From Xanthomonas citri pv. mangiferaeindicae (lineage in GTDB: Bacteria > Pseudomonadota > Gammaproteobacteria > Xanthomonadales > Xanthomonadaceae), in the NCBI GenBank assembly GCA_002240395.1, contig CP016836.1, positions 3,472,001-3,536,000 of the forward strand: DNA of 64,000 nt. The letters are read 5' to 3'. The notes beneath the pieces were generated by a model, which worked only from the letters and a program-made list of their open reading frames with translations, made no database searches and was not told where the DNA came from. The position numbers were made by a program, and so were the translations under genes. This document shows, in pieces, positions 18,346 through 28,000 of this stretch. How positions within the stretch are numbered: position 1 is the stretch's first letter; the number at the start of each line of letters is the position of its first letter.

Positions 18346-20732
18346 TCACCAGTGCCGGGTCACGGACACGCTGGCGAAGCGGCCGATCGGGGAGAAATTG
18401 GTGGCGTCGTAGGGCGGCACCTGGAACGGCGTGACCGTGGCGATGTCGTGCAGCGGCGGCGCGCGGTTGAAGAGGTTCTGCACATTGAGCGCGACCACCC
18501 AGCCCGGGCTTCGCCCACCCGCCCCCTCCCAGGCATAGCGAAAAGTCGCATCGACCGTTGTGTAGGAGGCCGTCCGCGTCTCGGCCACCACGTTCTTCAA
18601 ACCCTGCTTGTGGTTGATGAACGTCGACGCCGTCACCGGGCCCGCGGCCCAAACGGCACCAAGGCGCCCCGAGAACGCAGGGGGTTGTGCAGGGTGCCGG
18701 CAAGATCGAAGTCCGCCGTGGAGAACCGCTGCACGCTATCGAGCCAACTCGCCGCACCGCGCAGCGTGAGCCGCCCGGACGCCAGGTCCCAGCGGTACGC
18801 ACCGGAGACATCCAGCCCACGTATCCGCTGCGCCGCCGCATTGCGGAACTGGAAGAACACCACGGCCGCTACGTCGGCCGGCACGTAGGGGCGCCCCGCC
18901 TGGTTGGTGATCAGGCCGTCGCCGTCGCGGGCGATCAGCGCCGCCTGTGCTTCTGCCGAGGGCGCCCACTGTACGAACTCGGCATACGCCGGATTGCTCA
19001 GCGCCTGCGTGGGATCAGTGATCGGCTGCACCACGCGATCGGTGAAGTCGATATCGAACCAGGTCAACTCGGCGTCGAAGCCGGGCAACGTCCGCGGATG
19101 CAGCGCGACCGAGGCCGTCCAGGTGCGTGCCCGCTCCGGCTGCAGGTCCGGATTGCCGCCATCGAGATACATCACGGTGGCCGAGGGCGGTAACTCTGTG
19201 CCCCCGCTACTTGCCGCCGAGCGCAGCACCACCTGCTCGCTGCGCAGCAACTGGTACAGCGTAGGCGCCTTGAACGACCGTCCCCACGAGCCCTTCAGTG
19301 TGAGGTCCGCGCTGGGCGTATAAATCAGCCCGAGCTTGGGAGTCTGCACGCTGCCAAAGCTCGCGTAGTCCTCACCGCGCACGGCAGCCGAAAGCTCGAG
19401 CCGCCCTGCCCCATCCTGCCCCGGCCGACGCAGCGGCAGGTTCAACTCCGCGTACGCAAAGCGGCTGGAGTCTTCCCCGTCGATCGTCGCGACATCGGCG
19501 ACACGGTTGTATTCCCGGAAATCGTTCTGTCGCTCTCCGGCACCCATCGCCACGCGGACATCACCTGCCGGCAGCGCAAACAGCGGCCCTTCCGCGCCCA
19601 CCTCCACAACTCGGCTACCGGAACAGACGCACAGGTCCGTGACCGAGCGCGTACCCGTCGTCAGCCGCTCGGTGGTCTGGACCTGTTCGTGACGGGTACG
19701 GGCCCAGGCCGCGGAGGTGCTGACCGTCCAGTCGTTGGGCAGGAACCACGTCACGCTGGGCGAGGCCAGCCATGTGGTGGTCTTTGGCATGGCGCGGACG
19801 AACTGGTTGCCGACATCGTTGTAGACGCCATAGTCCTGGGTACGCGTGGTCCGGAGCGCATCCAGACCGACTTCCACCGACGCGCCCAACTGCTGATGCA
19901 CTCTGAGCAGCCCGCTGCGCTGGTCGCTCTCGGGGTACAGCGTCCACGGGTCGCGCAGGTGCGCGGTATAGGCCCGCTGACGCGCGTAGATGGCATCGGT
20001 GGCGACATCCTTGAACGTGGCGATGAGCCCGCCGCTGTTCCAGGTGGTGCCGGCGGTGGCTGCGTACTCCCGCGTGGCCAGGCCGCCGGATGTCGCGCCG
20101 CCGTACCGCGCGCCCACCGCGAGCCCATCGAAGCTGCGCCGCAGCACCACGTTGGCCACACCGCCGACCGCATCGGAGCCGTAGATCGCAGAGGCCCCAT
20201 CCGGGACGATATCGATACGCTCCACCGCCTCGACCGGAATTGCCGAGATGTCCACCCCTTGCGAGACGCCGCCGTACGCCATGCGGCGACCATTGAGCAG
20301 CGTCAGTGAGGCATCCTGGCCCAAGCCACGGAGGTTCAGCGACGATCCGCCGGTGACATTGGTGTTCTGCCCACCCGCCCCCGAGACCGTGAATGGCACG
20401 ACGCCCGGATTCTGCCCGCCGGCGTAGTTCTGCGGCAGGCTGCGGGTCACCTCCCCTAAATCGGAAAAGCCCTCCTGCCGGATGGCCTCGATCCCGATGC
20501 TCACCACCGGCGACGGCGTCGTGCCGCCGCGGATGCGGGTGCCGGTGACTTGAATGGTGTCGAGTTGGGTGGCGTTGGCTTCAGTCTGCTTATCGTCCTT
20601 TTGCGGATCACGCTCGCGACTCTGCTGCGCGGCCACTGCCGGCGTGCAGAGGGCTGCCACGACTGTCGCGATTGCGACCGCGAGCACGCTTGGGCGCTGC
20701 TTCGCTCTCCATCGACGGTCGTTCCAGCTCAC
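18346..20732 (-). pseudogene. TonB-dependent receptor of the lasso cluster, one-base frameshift
   Basis: An outer-membrane beta-barrel receptor of about 795 residues. The plug domain has a TonB-box-like DTIQVTGTRIRGG and the plug motif LNLRGLGQDASLTLLNGRRM. A signal peptide (VAIATVVAALCTPAVAAQQS) is best placed if translation starts at the GTG at 20732; the frame is open to 20909. Near 18665-18676 one base is missing: the frame then runs to a false stop, while the next frame gives GRLGAVWAAGPVTASTFINH and the conserved barrel end with LNVQNLFNRAPP, finishing in aromatic TRHW at 18346. Receptors in these clusters are thought to import the cluster's own lasso peptide or its carrier complex. It precedes the isopeptidase in the same direction. 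Confidence 0.85.
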
Positions 20733-21044
20733 TCTATGTGTCGTAGAAGAAAGCCGGCGCGACACGTCCACTGCCCCACCGGCGCAGTCCCCCAGCTTCA
20801 CCCGCACACCCGAACCATCCTCAAAGGCAAAGCTCCGCCCACTACCTACCGTGTCCCAAGGCATGTGACATCTTCCGTTGCTGGTCGGTGCGTCCGCGTA
20901 CGCCGGCATTTCGGGGGCGCCGTCGCGACTGCGCTGCCTGGCTGGTGGTCACACCCAAGGACGCCCCGACCCGAGCATATCCGTTTTTCGGATATGTGAA
21001 AAGCAGATTTATGGTCTATGTGGCTACCAACGGAGGGACACCAC
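20733..21044. other. Intergenic region between the divergent TonB receptor and XRE genes
   Basis: About 310 bases with no gene of its own. The left part is the 5' extension of the receptor frame and has no clear ribosome site. The right part holds a perfect hairpin at 20976-20996 and the ribosome site of the XRE gene (GGAGG at 21032-21036 or so). Promoters for both genes should lie here. Confidence 0.5.
20976..20996. promoter_or_regulatory. Perfect 8-bp-arm inverted repeat upstream of the XRE gene
   Basis: CATATCCG (20976-20983) and CGGATATG (20989-20996) flank TTTTT. The site is about 50 bases before the XRE start in an otherwise featureless spacer. It could be an operator for the XRE protein or for the divergent receptor gene; the T5 loop argues against a terminator. 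Confidence 0.5.
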
Positions 21045-21311
21045 ATGGCCAAGAAATCGATCCATCGACCGGAGTACAAGATCCTGACCAAGCTCGTTCG
21101 CAAGATGCGAGACGAGGCCAAGCTCGATCAGGCGGACCTTGCGGTCCTGTTGGTGCGTCCGCAGTCCTACGTCAGCAACGTCGAACGGGGTCAGCGCCGG
21201 CTCGACCTTCTGGAGTTGCGGGACATCTGCATGCACTGCGGCCTGGATCTGGTCGAGTTCGTCAGGCGCTTTGAGGAGGCGGTTGCTGAGGCAAATCGCA
21301 AGCTCTCTTAG
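21045..21311 (+). CDS. Small XRE/Cro-CI-type DNA-binding protein
   Basis: An 88-residue protein with a Cro/CI helix-turn-helix in the middle (MRDEAKLDQADLAVLLVRPQ, then SYVSNVERGQRRLD). The start at 21045 has a strong GGAGG ribosome site; a start at 21018 is open but less likely. It lies between the lasso cluster and the 3' end of the defence operon, which converges on it. Small stand-alone XRE proteins often control neighbouring defence or toxin genes; no partner toxin is adjacent here. Confidence 0.8.
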   Translation: MAKKSIHRPEYKILTKLVRKMRDEAKLDQADLAVLLVRPQSYVSNVERGQRRLDLLELRDICMHCGLDLVEFVRRFEEAVAEANRKLS

Positions 21312-21506
21312 ATCTAGGCGCCGCTAAGCAACACATAAGCCCAGCCTAGCTGGTGCCCGGCGCGCTAGCGTTCGAGCACCGGGTTGTAGCCGACGGGGTA
21401 CGTCAGAAGTTCGTAGCTCTCGATGTTCAATGCGTGCGGGCGCCAACACTGCGTGATTACTTCAATAGGCGGCCATAAGACTACACAAACACAGCCATCC
21501 GCTGGC
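21312..21506. other. Spacer between XRE gene and defence operon end
   Basis: Nearly 200 bases without a supported gene. The minus-strand frame stays open from the DUF262 gene to 21365 and encodes ordinary-looking residues (ALNIESYELLTYPVGYNPVL), which may be the remnant of another coding sequence or chance. No clear terminator is seen. Confidence 0.35.
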
Positions 21507-23221
21507 TCAATCTGCAGGCCCAACAAACGCATTGATCGCCGTTGCAATCCTCTTGCGTCGCTCAAGTAAGAAAGCCTTGTAGTTTTCCACCTCCAGCAGC
21601 GATGCCTCAACCGGGATGCACTGTGCTGCGAACGCTGGCTCGCCAAGCTGGTCCACCAGCGGGGCAGGTAAACCGCCGGAGCCTTATCGCTGATCGCGCG
21701 ATTCGTCTTGCCGCCGATGAAGGCAAGATTGGCGATGTCATCCGCCTCGCGGGCAGTGAAGCTGGTCTTCAGTACGGCCTTGGGAAAGATGTGATGGAAC
21801 TGCAAGCGATGCTGGACGCCCGAATGATCCAGAGCAATGGCCAGATGGCTGCGCCAATCTTTCGTACCGGCAGCGCGGAAAGCCAGGAACATGGTCTTGA
21901 ACAGCGCGCTGCGCTGGTTGCGGCCTTCCAACTCCTCCGCGGTAATGTCCAGGCGGCCGAACTGCAGACGTAGTCGGTCGATCAGCTCGCTCACCGCTCC
22001 GCCCTGACGAATACTTGCCAAATCCTGATCCAGAATGGTTTCGCTGGAGCCTCGGGAGAAGCGGCCTTTGGCATTGGCCATCAGCGCCCAGTAGCGCAGT
22101 TGGCGGGCCTCATCGTTGCTCAGCGCATAGTTGCGGCTATGCCCGAAATACGCCAGCACTACCAGCAGGAAAGGCGACGACAACAGTGCCGGGCTATCGA
22201 TGCCAAGATTGCTGCGCAGGAAGTTGAGCGCGAATTCCATGCCATCGCAGGCTTCTTTCCATGCCTTCTGCAGCTTCTCCACATTCAGGCTACCCACGAT
22301 CTGGAAACGTGATTGACCGGTGGCAAACGCCATCAGATTCTTTAAGTGCAAACCGAGATCAAGGTCAAAGCCCGTCTTGGCGCATGCCTTCTGGAAATCC
22401 TGGAAAGTCTGCAGCGAGTGCCGCCACTTGGCGGTGATCTGAGCCAGAGCCAAGTCGGAACTGCGCAGCTTGGCGCCCAGTGAATTGACCCGGACGAAGA
22501 TTTCCGTGACTTCATCGTAGGAAAGCGTGCGTTCCAGCACGTCCATCCGATAAACGTACTTGCGGATGCCACGTAACCGGGCCAGGCGCTGGCTGTACTT
22601 CTCGTACCGCGGATCGTCAAAACCACTGATACCGGCACGTTTGAGGAAAGGCGCATCGTTGTCGGTCTTGAACACTTCCGACACTTTCACCCAATGCGGC
22701 AACCGCTCCAGCTTCCTCGTGGCCACAACGAAAGTCATCTTGTTGAAGCGCTTGAGCAGTTCGTCCTCGGTCGAGTCCGTCTCATCGCCAATCAGTTCGC
22801 TATCGTCGTCGGCATCGTCCTCATCGTCGCCGTTCTCTTCCACTTCGGTCACGACCGCCAACTGGTCGGGATGCTCCAAGTTGAACAGCAAGTCGATAGG
22901 CCGACGACGGCCGCGCACCGATACTGGCTCGCCGCGAATAACGGCAGAGAGCGATGTCAGACGCTGCTGACCATCCAGCAGAAGCCGCGTGCTCTGGTAA
23001 GGATTCGTGCTCTGGCTGACCGCGAAATCCTGCAGCGGCACAGCTTCATCCGTTTCCCAAAGCAGGATTGCGCCCGATGGGTAGCCGCGATACAGCGAAT
23101 CCAGCAGATCGCGCACTCGCGTGGAGCGCCACACATACTGGCGCTGCATCTCTGGCAAGCGCAGTTCGCCCCGCTCGATCATTGATACCAGTTCTTCAAC
23201 GCTTGCTTCGGCCTTGGCCAT
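21507..23221 (-). pseudogene. DUF262-HNH (GmrSD-like) protein, last gene of the defence operon, one-base frameshift
   Basis: A protein of about 572 residues. The N-terminal DUF262 domain shows LPEMQRQYVW (about residue 22-31) and the nucleotide-binding DGQQRLTSL (about 83-91); an acidic stretch follows. The C-terminal domain has LQFHHIFPKAVL, the HxxIFP-type HNH motif of DUF1524, and NLAFIGGKTNRAISDK. GmrSD-type proteins are NTP-dependent type IV enzymes that cut modified phage DNA. After VYLP the frame is broken at the G4 run 21661-21664; restoring one base gives LVDQLGEPAF and an end VGPAD at 21507. The start MAKAEASVEE at 23221 is 13 bases after the HNH gene's stop. Confidence 0.82.
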
Positions 23222-23234
23222 GTTTTTCCTTCGA

Positions 23235-24002
23235 TCAGGCACCGAGCAGGAAGCGCTCGCGGTGCCACTGTAAATAATGCCGGTGCTCGCTGGCCAGCCA
23301 GCGCAACGTCATTCCCGAATGAACGCCAAGCCCAGGTAGATCGCTTTGGGACAGGCGGGTGCTGGTCAGCAGATACCCGGCATCGTCGAAGCTGATCAGA
23401 AAGCGATCGAACAGCGCATCGAGATTGGCCACCAGCAGAAAGCCGTTGAAGGCATCCAACCGCTCGGCATCGTCGGCACATTCGGCCCAGGGTTTGGCAT
23501 GGCTGGCACGCAGGGCTTCAGTCACCGCGACGCCAGTCACTGCGCAGGAACCGCCCCAGTAGGTCAGCAAGGCATCACGGTAACGCGCCTGCCCCACACG
23601 CTGACGAACCAGGCGTTCGACTTCCGTGCCCCGGGCTTCGGCAGACATCGTCTCGACAGCTTGCACCACGGCCACGTGGTAGTCGCGCACGGGCTGATTC
23701 GGCAAGGCCTGCGACAGGCTGGCCGTGCGACGCAAGAGAGCCGCCAAATCTGGCAGAGTCGGCACAAAAAACACGTCATCGGCTCCGACCCAAGGTTGGA
23801 AGCTGCGCAACAACTCCGGCAGCAGCGCGGGCGTGGCTGGTTGAAAGCGCACCTCGAAGCCTCCGACCAATGCTGTCACCGCCGCCTGGCTTCGATGACG
23901 AGCCGAAGCCAGTATGACCGCATCGCCAGCGGATGACAGCACGTGCTCGAAGCCGTTGTCGTGGCCGGCTTTTTCGATGATGGTGCGTTGCAGAGGATTC
24001 AT
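23235..24002 (-). CDS. HNH endonuclease of the defence operon
   Basis: A 255-residue protein. The C-terminal half matches HNH_2-type restriction endonucleases: YRDALLTYWGGSCAVTG, then ASHAKPW and FNGFLLVANLDALFDRFLIS, with the metal-binding histidine in SHAKPW and the asparagine in LVANLDALF. The N-terminal half has no motif I recognise and may bind DNA or a partner. The start MNPLQRTIIE at 24002 overlaps the ligase stop by four bases (ATGA), so the two are translated together. Target unknown; double-strand DNA cutting is inferred from the family. Confidence 0.82.
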   Translation of the reverse strand: MNPLQRTIIEKAGHDNGFEHVLSSAGDAVILASARHRSQAAVTALVGGFEVRFQPATPALLPELLRSFQPWVGADDVFFVPTLPDLAALLRRTASLSQALPNQPVRDYHVAVVQAVETMSAEARGTEVERLVRQRVGQARYRDALLTYWGGSCAVTGVAVTEALRASHAKPWAECADDAERLDAFNGFLLVANLDALFDRFLISFDDAGYLLTSTRLSQSDLPGLGVHSGMTLRWLASEHRHYLQWHRERFLLGA

Positions 24003-24697
24003 GTCCGCGTCCAATCTACCCGGTTCCACTCGATGGCGCGCTTGCGCCAATGGGTGTCGATCGCTTGGGCGAAATCCGGGCGCACCAACTTGGCACGCGC
24101 CTCGCACCAGTCAACTGATTCGCGCCGTACCACCACACCTTCCAGCGGCAGCTCGGCGCGATAGTGACTAGCTGTATCCATAACCAATTGCTTCAGCGCC
24201 GCCAGGGTGGTGCGGCCACTCGATATCCGCGGCACAGTGAACAATTCGACTTCTGAGGCCAGCGCGTTGCGCCGGGAGGTGCTCCAAAAACGCCTCTTTC
24301 TGCGGTCATAGACATCGAACAACAGAAACCAGTCGGGCAACGTGTCGTAATCCAGTGAATGGCGTGCGGCGCACCATTCGCCGAACAGCATCAACTCAGG
24401 ACGCAGCACGGCAAGCAAGCTGGATTTTTGCTGCGCCAGCCAGGCGGGTAAACGCGCAAACTGACCAACATAGGGCTCGCCCAGATACTGGCCGCGATTC
24501 TGAGCAAGCACGGTGCCGTCGGGTGATAGAGACAGGCCGAGGTTCGCACCGTCGAGCTTCTCCTCCACGACCACATCGCCGGACAACAGCACCTGCGCTT
24601 CTGCGGGCGACAACACCTTGTCATCGCGTGGCATGCCGTCTTTGGCCAGCCACGCGAGGTGCGGAGTGGTAGGGAAGCGGAAGAAGTCGGTCGTCAT
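23999..24697 (-). CDS. RNA ligase family protein (nucleotidyltransferase)
   Basis: A 232-residue ATP-dependent ligase of the Rnl2-like type. All five nucleotidyltransferase motifs can be picked out: motif I EEKLDGANLG with Lys47 as the AMP-accepting residue, motif III LFGEWCA, IIIa FLLFDVYD, IV LEGVVVRRE and V RAKLVRPDF. No C-terminal domain is present, so it is a minimal ligase. The ATG at 24697 overlaps the stop of the PIN gene by four bases. Such ligases seal broken RNA, so a role repairing or resetting damage made by the adjacent nuclease is plausible but inferred. Confidence 0.82.
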   Translation of the reverse strand: MTTDFFRFPTTPHLAWLAKDGMPRDDKVLSPAEAQVLLSGDVVVEEKLDGANLGLSLSPDGTVLAQNRGQYLGEPYVGQFARLPAWLAQQKSSLLAVLRPELMLFGEWCAARHSLDYDTLPDWFLLFDVYDRRKRRFWSTSRRNALASEVELFTVPRISSGRTTLAALKQLVMDTASHYRAELPLEGVVVRRESVDWCEARAKLVRPDFAQAIDTHWRKRAIEWNRVDWTRT

Positions 24698-25236
24698 AGG
24701 CACCTAACCCTGTCCTGATACCACGCAGCAGGCAGCAAGGGCAGAAAGAAAATTCCGAATTCCTCCAATTGCGTTCTTGCGATATGCCAGTCAGTTTCCG
24801 CACCGTAGACGATAGAAGGTGATTCTTCGAACATAATCATCGCGGCCAATGCACAAGCAACCCACTTGCGATCCTCACGGTCGGTGACGATAGCTTCGTG
24901 TTCAGCTGCCAACACGGCGATATGTTCCCCGTTGCCTTCGAACGTGTCGATTGGCACATCATCGACCTGCATCCGATCACGCTTGCTCTGCAACACCTGC
25001 AGCCCGTATTCCTGTTCCTGCCAGTTGTACGGCATGTTGCGCTCGTACTCCGCCAGCACCAACCCGGCGTCATCCAGCACCATATGGTCGTCCGACTGAT
25101 CGAACTGCACCAGCCACTCGTAGACCGACTCACGCAGTTCAATCTCGCGCGGCATGGCGCGTGTAGCGACGTTGGACAGCTCGGAGATCGCACTGGCGGC
25201 GAGCATCACGTTGGTATCAATTAGGAACATCGCCAT
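24694..25236 (-). CDS. PIN-domain-like nuclease
   Basis: A 180-residue protein that begins FLIDTNVMLAAS, the usual first strand and acidic residue (D7) of a PIN domain, and has further acidic positions in DDAGLVLAEYERN and VTDREDRKWVACALAA. PIN nucleases typically cut single-stranded RNA. The start at 25236 overlaps the preceding ATPase gene by 20 bases and the end overlaps the ligase start, so it is firmly part of the operon. It resembles stand-alone PIN partners of AAA ATPases more than VapC toxins; no VapB antitoxin is adjacent. Confidence 0.7.
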   Translation of the reverse strand: MAMFLIDTNVMLAASAISELSNVATRAMPREIELRESVYEWLVQFDQSDDHMVLDDAGLVLAEYERNMPYNWQEQEYGLQVLQSKRDRMQVDDVPIDTFEGNGEHIAVLAAEHEAIVTDREDRKWVACALAAMIMFEESPSIVYGAETDWHIARTQLEEFGIFFLPLLPAAWYQDRVRCL

Positions 25237-26563
25237 CTTTTGCTCTCAACTCTTTCGCTCGTTTGATGGCTAGCGCCGTTTGCTCGCGAGTCTCCCCCAA
25301 GGTGTCTCCAAAAAAATGCTTGGGCCAGTTTTTTACCCGCCCAAGATCATCAACTTCCAAAGACAGAAGGTTGGCATTTTTGCCATCACGTTCAACGAAA
25401 TACATGGCGGCGTCAGCAACGGACACTTCTTCGCGGGCAATCAAGGTCTGCATGCGGCGGAACAAATGTTCTGAATGCGTCTCGACGATGAACTGAACGT
25501 TGCGCTCCTTGCTAACCTTAGCCAGCAATTCAGCCAGCTTGCTCTGTGCCAGAGGGTGTAGATGGCTTTCCGGCTCTTCGACGATCACGATATGGCCGGG
25601 CTGTGCGAACAGGGCGGCCACAATGACAGGAAGCACCTGCGACACTCCAACTCCAACGTCTTTGAGGTTACTGGCCTGGCCATCGGCTTCCACCAGCAAC
25701 TCATGACGCGCTGAATTGCCAAGGGCTCGGATGGAAAGACCGTGCGCCAGATTCATCTCCTTCAGCCAATGAACCGTCTGCTCAAAGAGATAGGCTTCCG
25801 TTGGCAAGGCTTGACTACGCCTATTGGCCTGCTGGCACGCTACACCGCTGGCAATCAACGCATCCACGGCTTTGGCGCCGTCGTCACCGATATGGGCAGG
25901 CGTACGCCCCGCCCATACATAGTCACGCTGGGCCAAGCGGCGCACGGGGCCAAGGTAGATGATGCGGCCCAACTCGTTCAGCAGCGCCGGACCAACCGGC
26001 CGAATCACCTCACCCTGCACACCCAGCTTGTTGAGCGTAGAGGCTGAAAATGCAAACGAACGCTGCGGACGAAAATCCGCGCTTTGCCCCAAAGGTTTGA
26101 TTTGATTGCCCAGCGTGAGGCGATAAATCCCGGGCTTGCGACGTTCCACACTGAAGCCTTGACCGTCTTTACCCAAGCGCAGGAACTCCAATTCAGCACT
26201 ACCGGACTGACCTTTGCGGTAGCGTGCCGAGAAAATCGCCGATTCAGCAGCATTTCCCGTTTCGCTCCAGCGAAACTCGATACCTACTTGATTGGACGCC
26301 GTGCTTTCTGTTGCTGCACCATGGCGACACAGCACGTCCTTGAACTGGCCGAGTGTGACGGAGTCGCTGGTATCGGGGTTACCTAGATTGAGATCCAGAT
26401 TCGGATCATCGCCCTTGACGGTCTGACGGATGAGCAGCAGGCTTTGGATCAGACTGGACTTACCCGATGAATTGGCACCCAGCAGCAGAGTGATAGGGGC
26501 GAGTCGCACAGGCCCCGTTGTGCGCCAGATCTTGAAGTTCTCCAGTTTGAGATGAGTAAGCAT
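25217..26563 (-). CDS. AAA family ATPase (DUF3696/OLD-like)
   Basis: A 448-residue ABC/SMC-type ATPase. Walker A is GANSSGKSS (29-37), a signature-like VGVGVSQVLP precedes Walker B IVIVEEPESHLHP, and the H-loop is VETHSEH. The order is typical of AAA_15/AAA_21 ATPases with a DUF3696-type tail, related to those of retron, PARIS and OLD-type defence modules. There is no Toprim domain, so the nuclease is presumably the adjacent PIN protein. It starts 15 bases after the Argonaute stop. ATP-dependent sensing or gating of the PIN nuclease is inferred. Confidence 0.82.
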   Translation of the reverse strand: MLTHLKLENFKIWRTTGPVRLAPITLLLGANSSGKSSLIQSLLLIRQTVKGDDPNLDLNLGNPDTSDSVTLGQFKDVLCRHGAATESTASNQVGIEFRWSETGNAAESAIFSARYRKGQSGSAELEFLRLGKDGQGFSVERRKPGIYRLTLGNQIKPLGQSADFRPQRSFAFSASTLNKLGVQGEVIRPVGPALLNELGRIIYLGPVRRLAQRDYVWAGRTPAHIGDDGAKAVDALIASGVACQQANRRSQALPTEAYLFEQTVHWLKEMNLAHGLSIRALGNSARHELLVEADGQASNLKDVGVGVSQVLPVIVAALFAQPGHIVIVEEPESHLHPLAQSKLAELLAKVSKERNVQFIVETHSEHLFRRMQTLIAREEVSVADAAMYFVERDGKNANLLSLEVDDLGRVKNWPKHFFGDTLGETREQTALAIKRAKELRAKDGDVPN

Positions 26564-26578
26564 GTTCTGTCCCGCAGA

Positions 26579-28000
26579 TTACATGTAGTAGCCATAGCGA
26601 ATTTGTGGTCGATCATGTTCATCCAAATACTTCATGATCTCCCCCACCTTTCTGGCGCAACTAAGCGTGATGGGGTACTTTCCATCAAGCTGGGTGTTGT
26701 TCCAGTTCATTTTTGTTAGTCCGAGGATTTCCCTAGCCAGAAAGGCGGGGCTTTGCTCCGAGCGGATCACGCGCAACTCAAGTGGCTGAGGAATGTACAT
26801 CCCAGGATAGGTCTTGTAGTACCAGATTGAGCCTCGGGTATAGAGCAACTGCCGCTGGTCATCAAGGACTAGGGATGTACCTCGATAAGGAGGATATGCT
26901 CCAGTCCTAAAGAGTCGAAGTCGAGAATCCATCACCGTCACAAAATCAACTGTATCGATACGCAAATCCGAGGCCGCACTCATGAGACCTGAAATCTCCA
27001 GGTCAGAGAAATTTGATGTCTTGTGAACAACGACCCTGCCAGGGTACGTTCGCATCGCATTGCGATACTCCTCAAGCGCAGCCTTGAACAAGGTATATGC
27101 CTGCTCCTCCGATAGCTTTGGGACTCTATCTCCTTTGTCGAGATGCACAGGCGTGCCCCGCAAAATCAATCCATTACCCAATTCATCGAAAACCTGAGCC
27201 AAGCTGGTGTTAAGCGTCTTCTTGTCTCTGCTTCGGTAGAATGCGATACCCAAGGCACAAGAAAGTGTGTTGCCTTCAGCCTTTTCAAGGCGCCATGGGT
27301 TAGTCGCGCCAGCCTTGTAATACAGCGCGGTCGCGAGATTCCAAGCCTTGGTTGCGTCATCCTGCTGACCCTTTGCGCCGGATGCCAGTGAATCTGCACG
27401 CACCAATTGAAGCGGCTTGCCCAAGTGCATGGCCTTCGCCTTCAAGGCCCGCCGGAAATTAAACTCTGATTGAACCTCGATACTCTCTTCCAGCTTTTCG
27501 TCGCCTTCTATCGCCGAATCTTTGCTGACTGCATCGTAAACAGATTTGGAAAGCACGCAAACGATCACATCGACAGGCCTGTTCTGTGCGAGGAACTTGA
27601 TCTCCTCATAGTACAGGTCGAGGACTGCTTCTATACGCTTCGTTCTATTATTTATTTTCGTAATTTTCTCGATATCCAATTGTCTCAATGGGCGACCTAA
27701 ATCTTGGTTGAACGCAAGTTCCGCATGAAACCCAACCCGCTCATTGAATCCACAGAAGTCTGGAAAAAGATTGCCCTTGTGTTCATCCACATCAGCCGAT
27801 ATAGGAGACTTCATTCGCTCGATCAGACTCGAAAAATCTTCGAGGTCTTTGCTAGTGCCGATGGCTCCCATTAGGATTCGAGTTCTCCGGGTGAGAGAGC
27901 CTTTGTCATACACCCCATAGGCTGCAATCCCGCGCCTAGGACAAACATGTGAGCCCTCAAAAAACTCAAGCCTTGGCTCGTTGACATGCACCAGTTTCAT
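26579..28000 (-). CDS. Short prokaryotic Argonaute (MID-PIWI), catalytically dead
   Basis: A 473-residue protein with only MID and PIWI parts and no PAZ domain. MID features are seen around residues 195-240 (PLQLVRADSL, ATALYYKAGATNPWRL). The PIWI core has CALGIAFYR, where the first catalytic Asp of active Argonautes is Ala253, then VVVHKTSNFSDLEISG, and the conserved end KYPITLSCARKVGEIMKYLD with a C-terminal YYM that would reach the guide pocket. Short Argonautes of this kind use a guide to detect foreign nucleic acid and switch on a partner effector. The partner here is the overlapping SMEK-APAZ gene. Codon use is clearly more AT-rich than the helicase and methyltransferase genes upstream. 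Confidence 0.88.
   Translation of the reverse strand: MKLVHVNEPRLEFFEGSHVCPRRGIAAYGVYDKGSLTRRTRILMGAIGTSKDLEDFSSLIERMKSPISADVDEHKGNLFPDFCGFNERVGFHAELAFNQDLGRPLRQLDIEKITKINNRTKRIEAVLDLYYEEIKFLAQNRPVDVIVCVLSKSVYDAVSKDSAIEGDEKLEESIEVQSEFNFRRALKAKAMHLGKPLQLVRADSLASGAKGQQDDATKAWNLATALYYKAGATNPWRLEKAEGNTLSCALGIAFYRSRDKKTLNTSLAQVFDELGNGLILRGTPVHLDKGDRVPKLSEEQAYTLFKAALEEYRNAMRTYPGRVVVHKTSNFSDLEISGLMSAASDLRIDTVDFVTVMDSRLRLFRTGAYPPYRGTSLVLDDQRQLLYTRGSIWYYKTYPGMYIPQPLELRVIRSEQSPAFLAREILGLTKMNWNNTQLDGKYPITLSCARKVGEIMKYLDEHDRPQIRYGYYM

Noticed and set aside
24694..25236. VapBC toxin-antitoxin
   Set aside because: The PIN-like gene has no small antitoxin gene next to it and lies inside a larger coupled operon.
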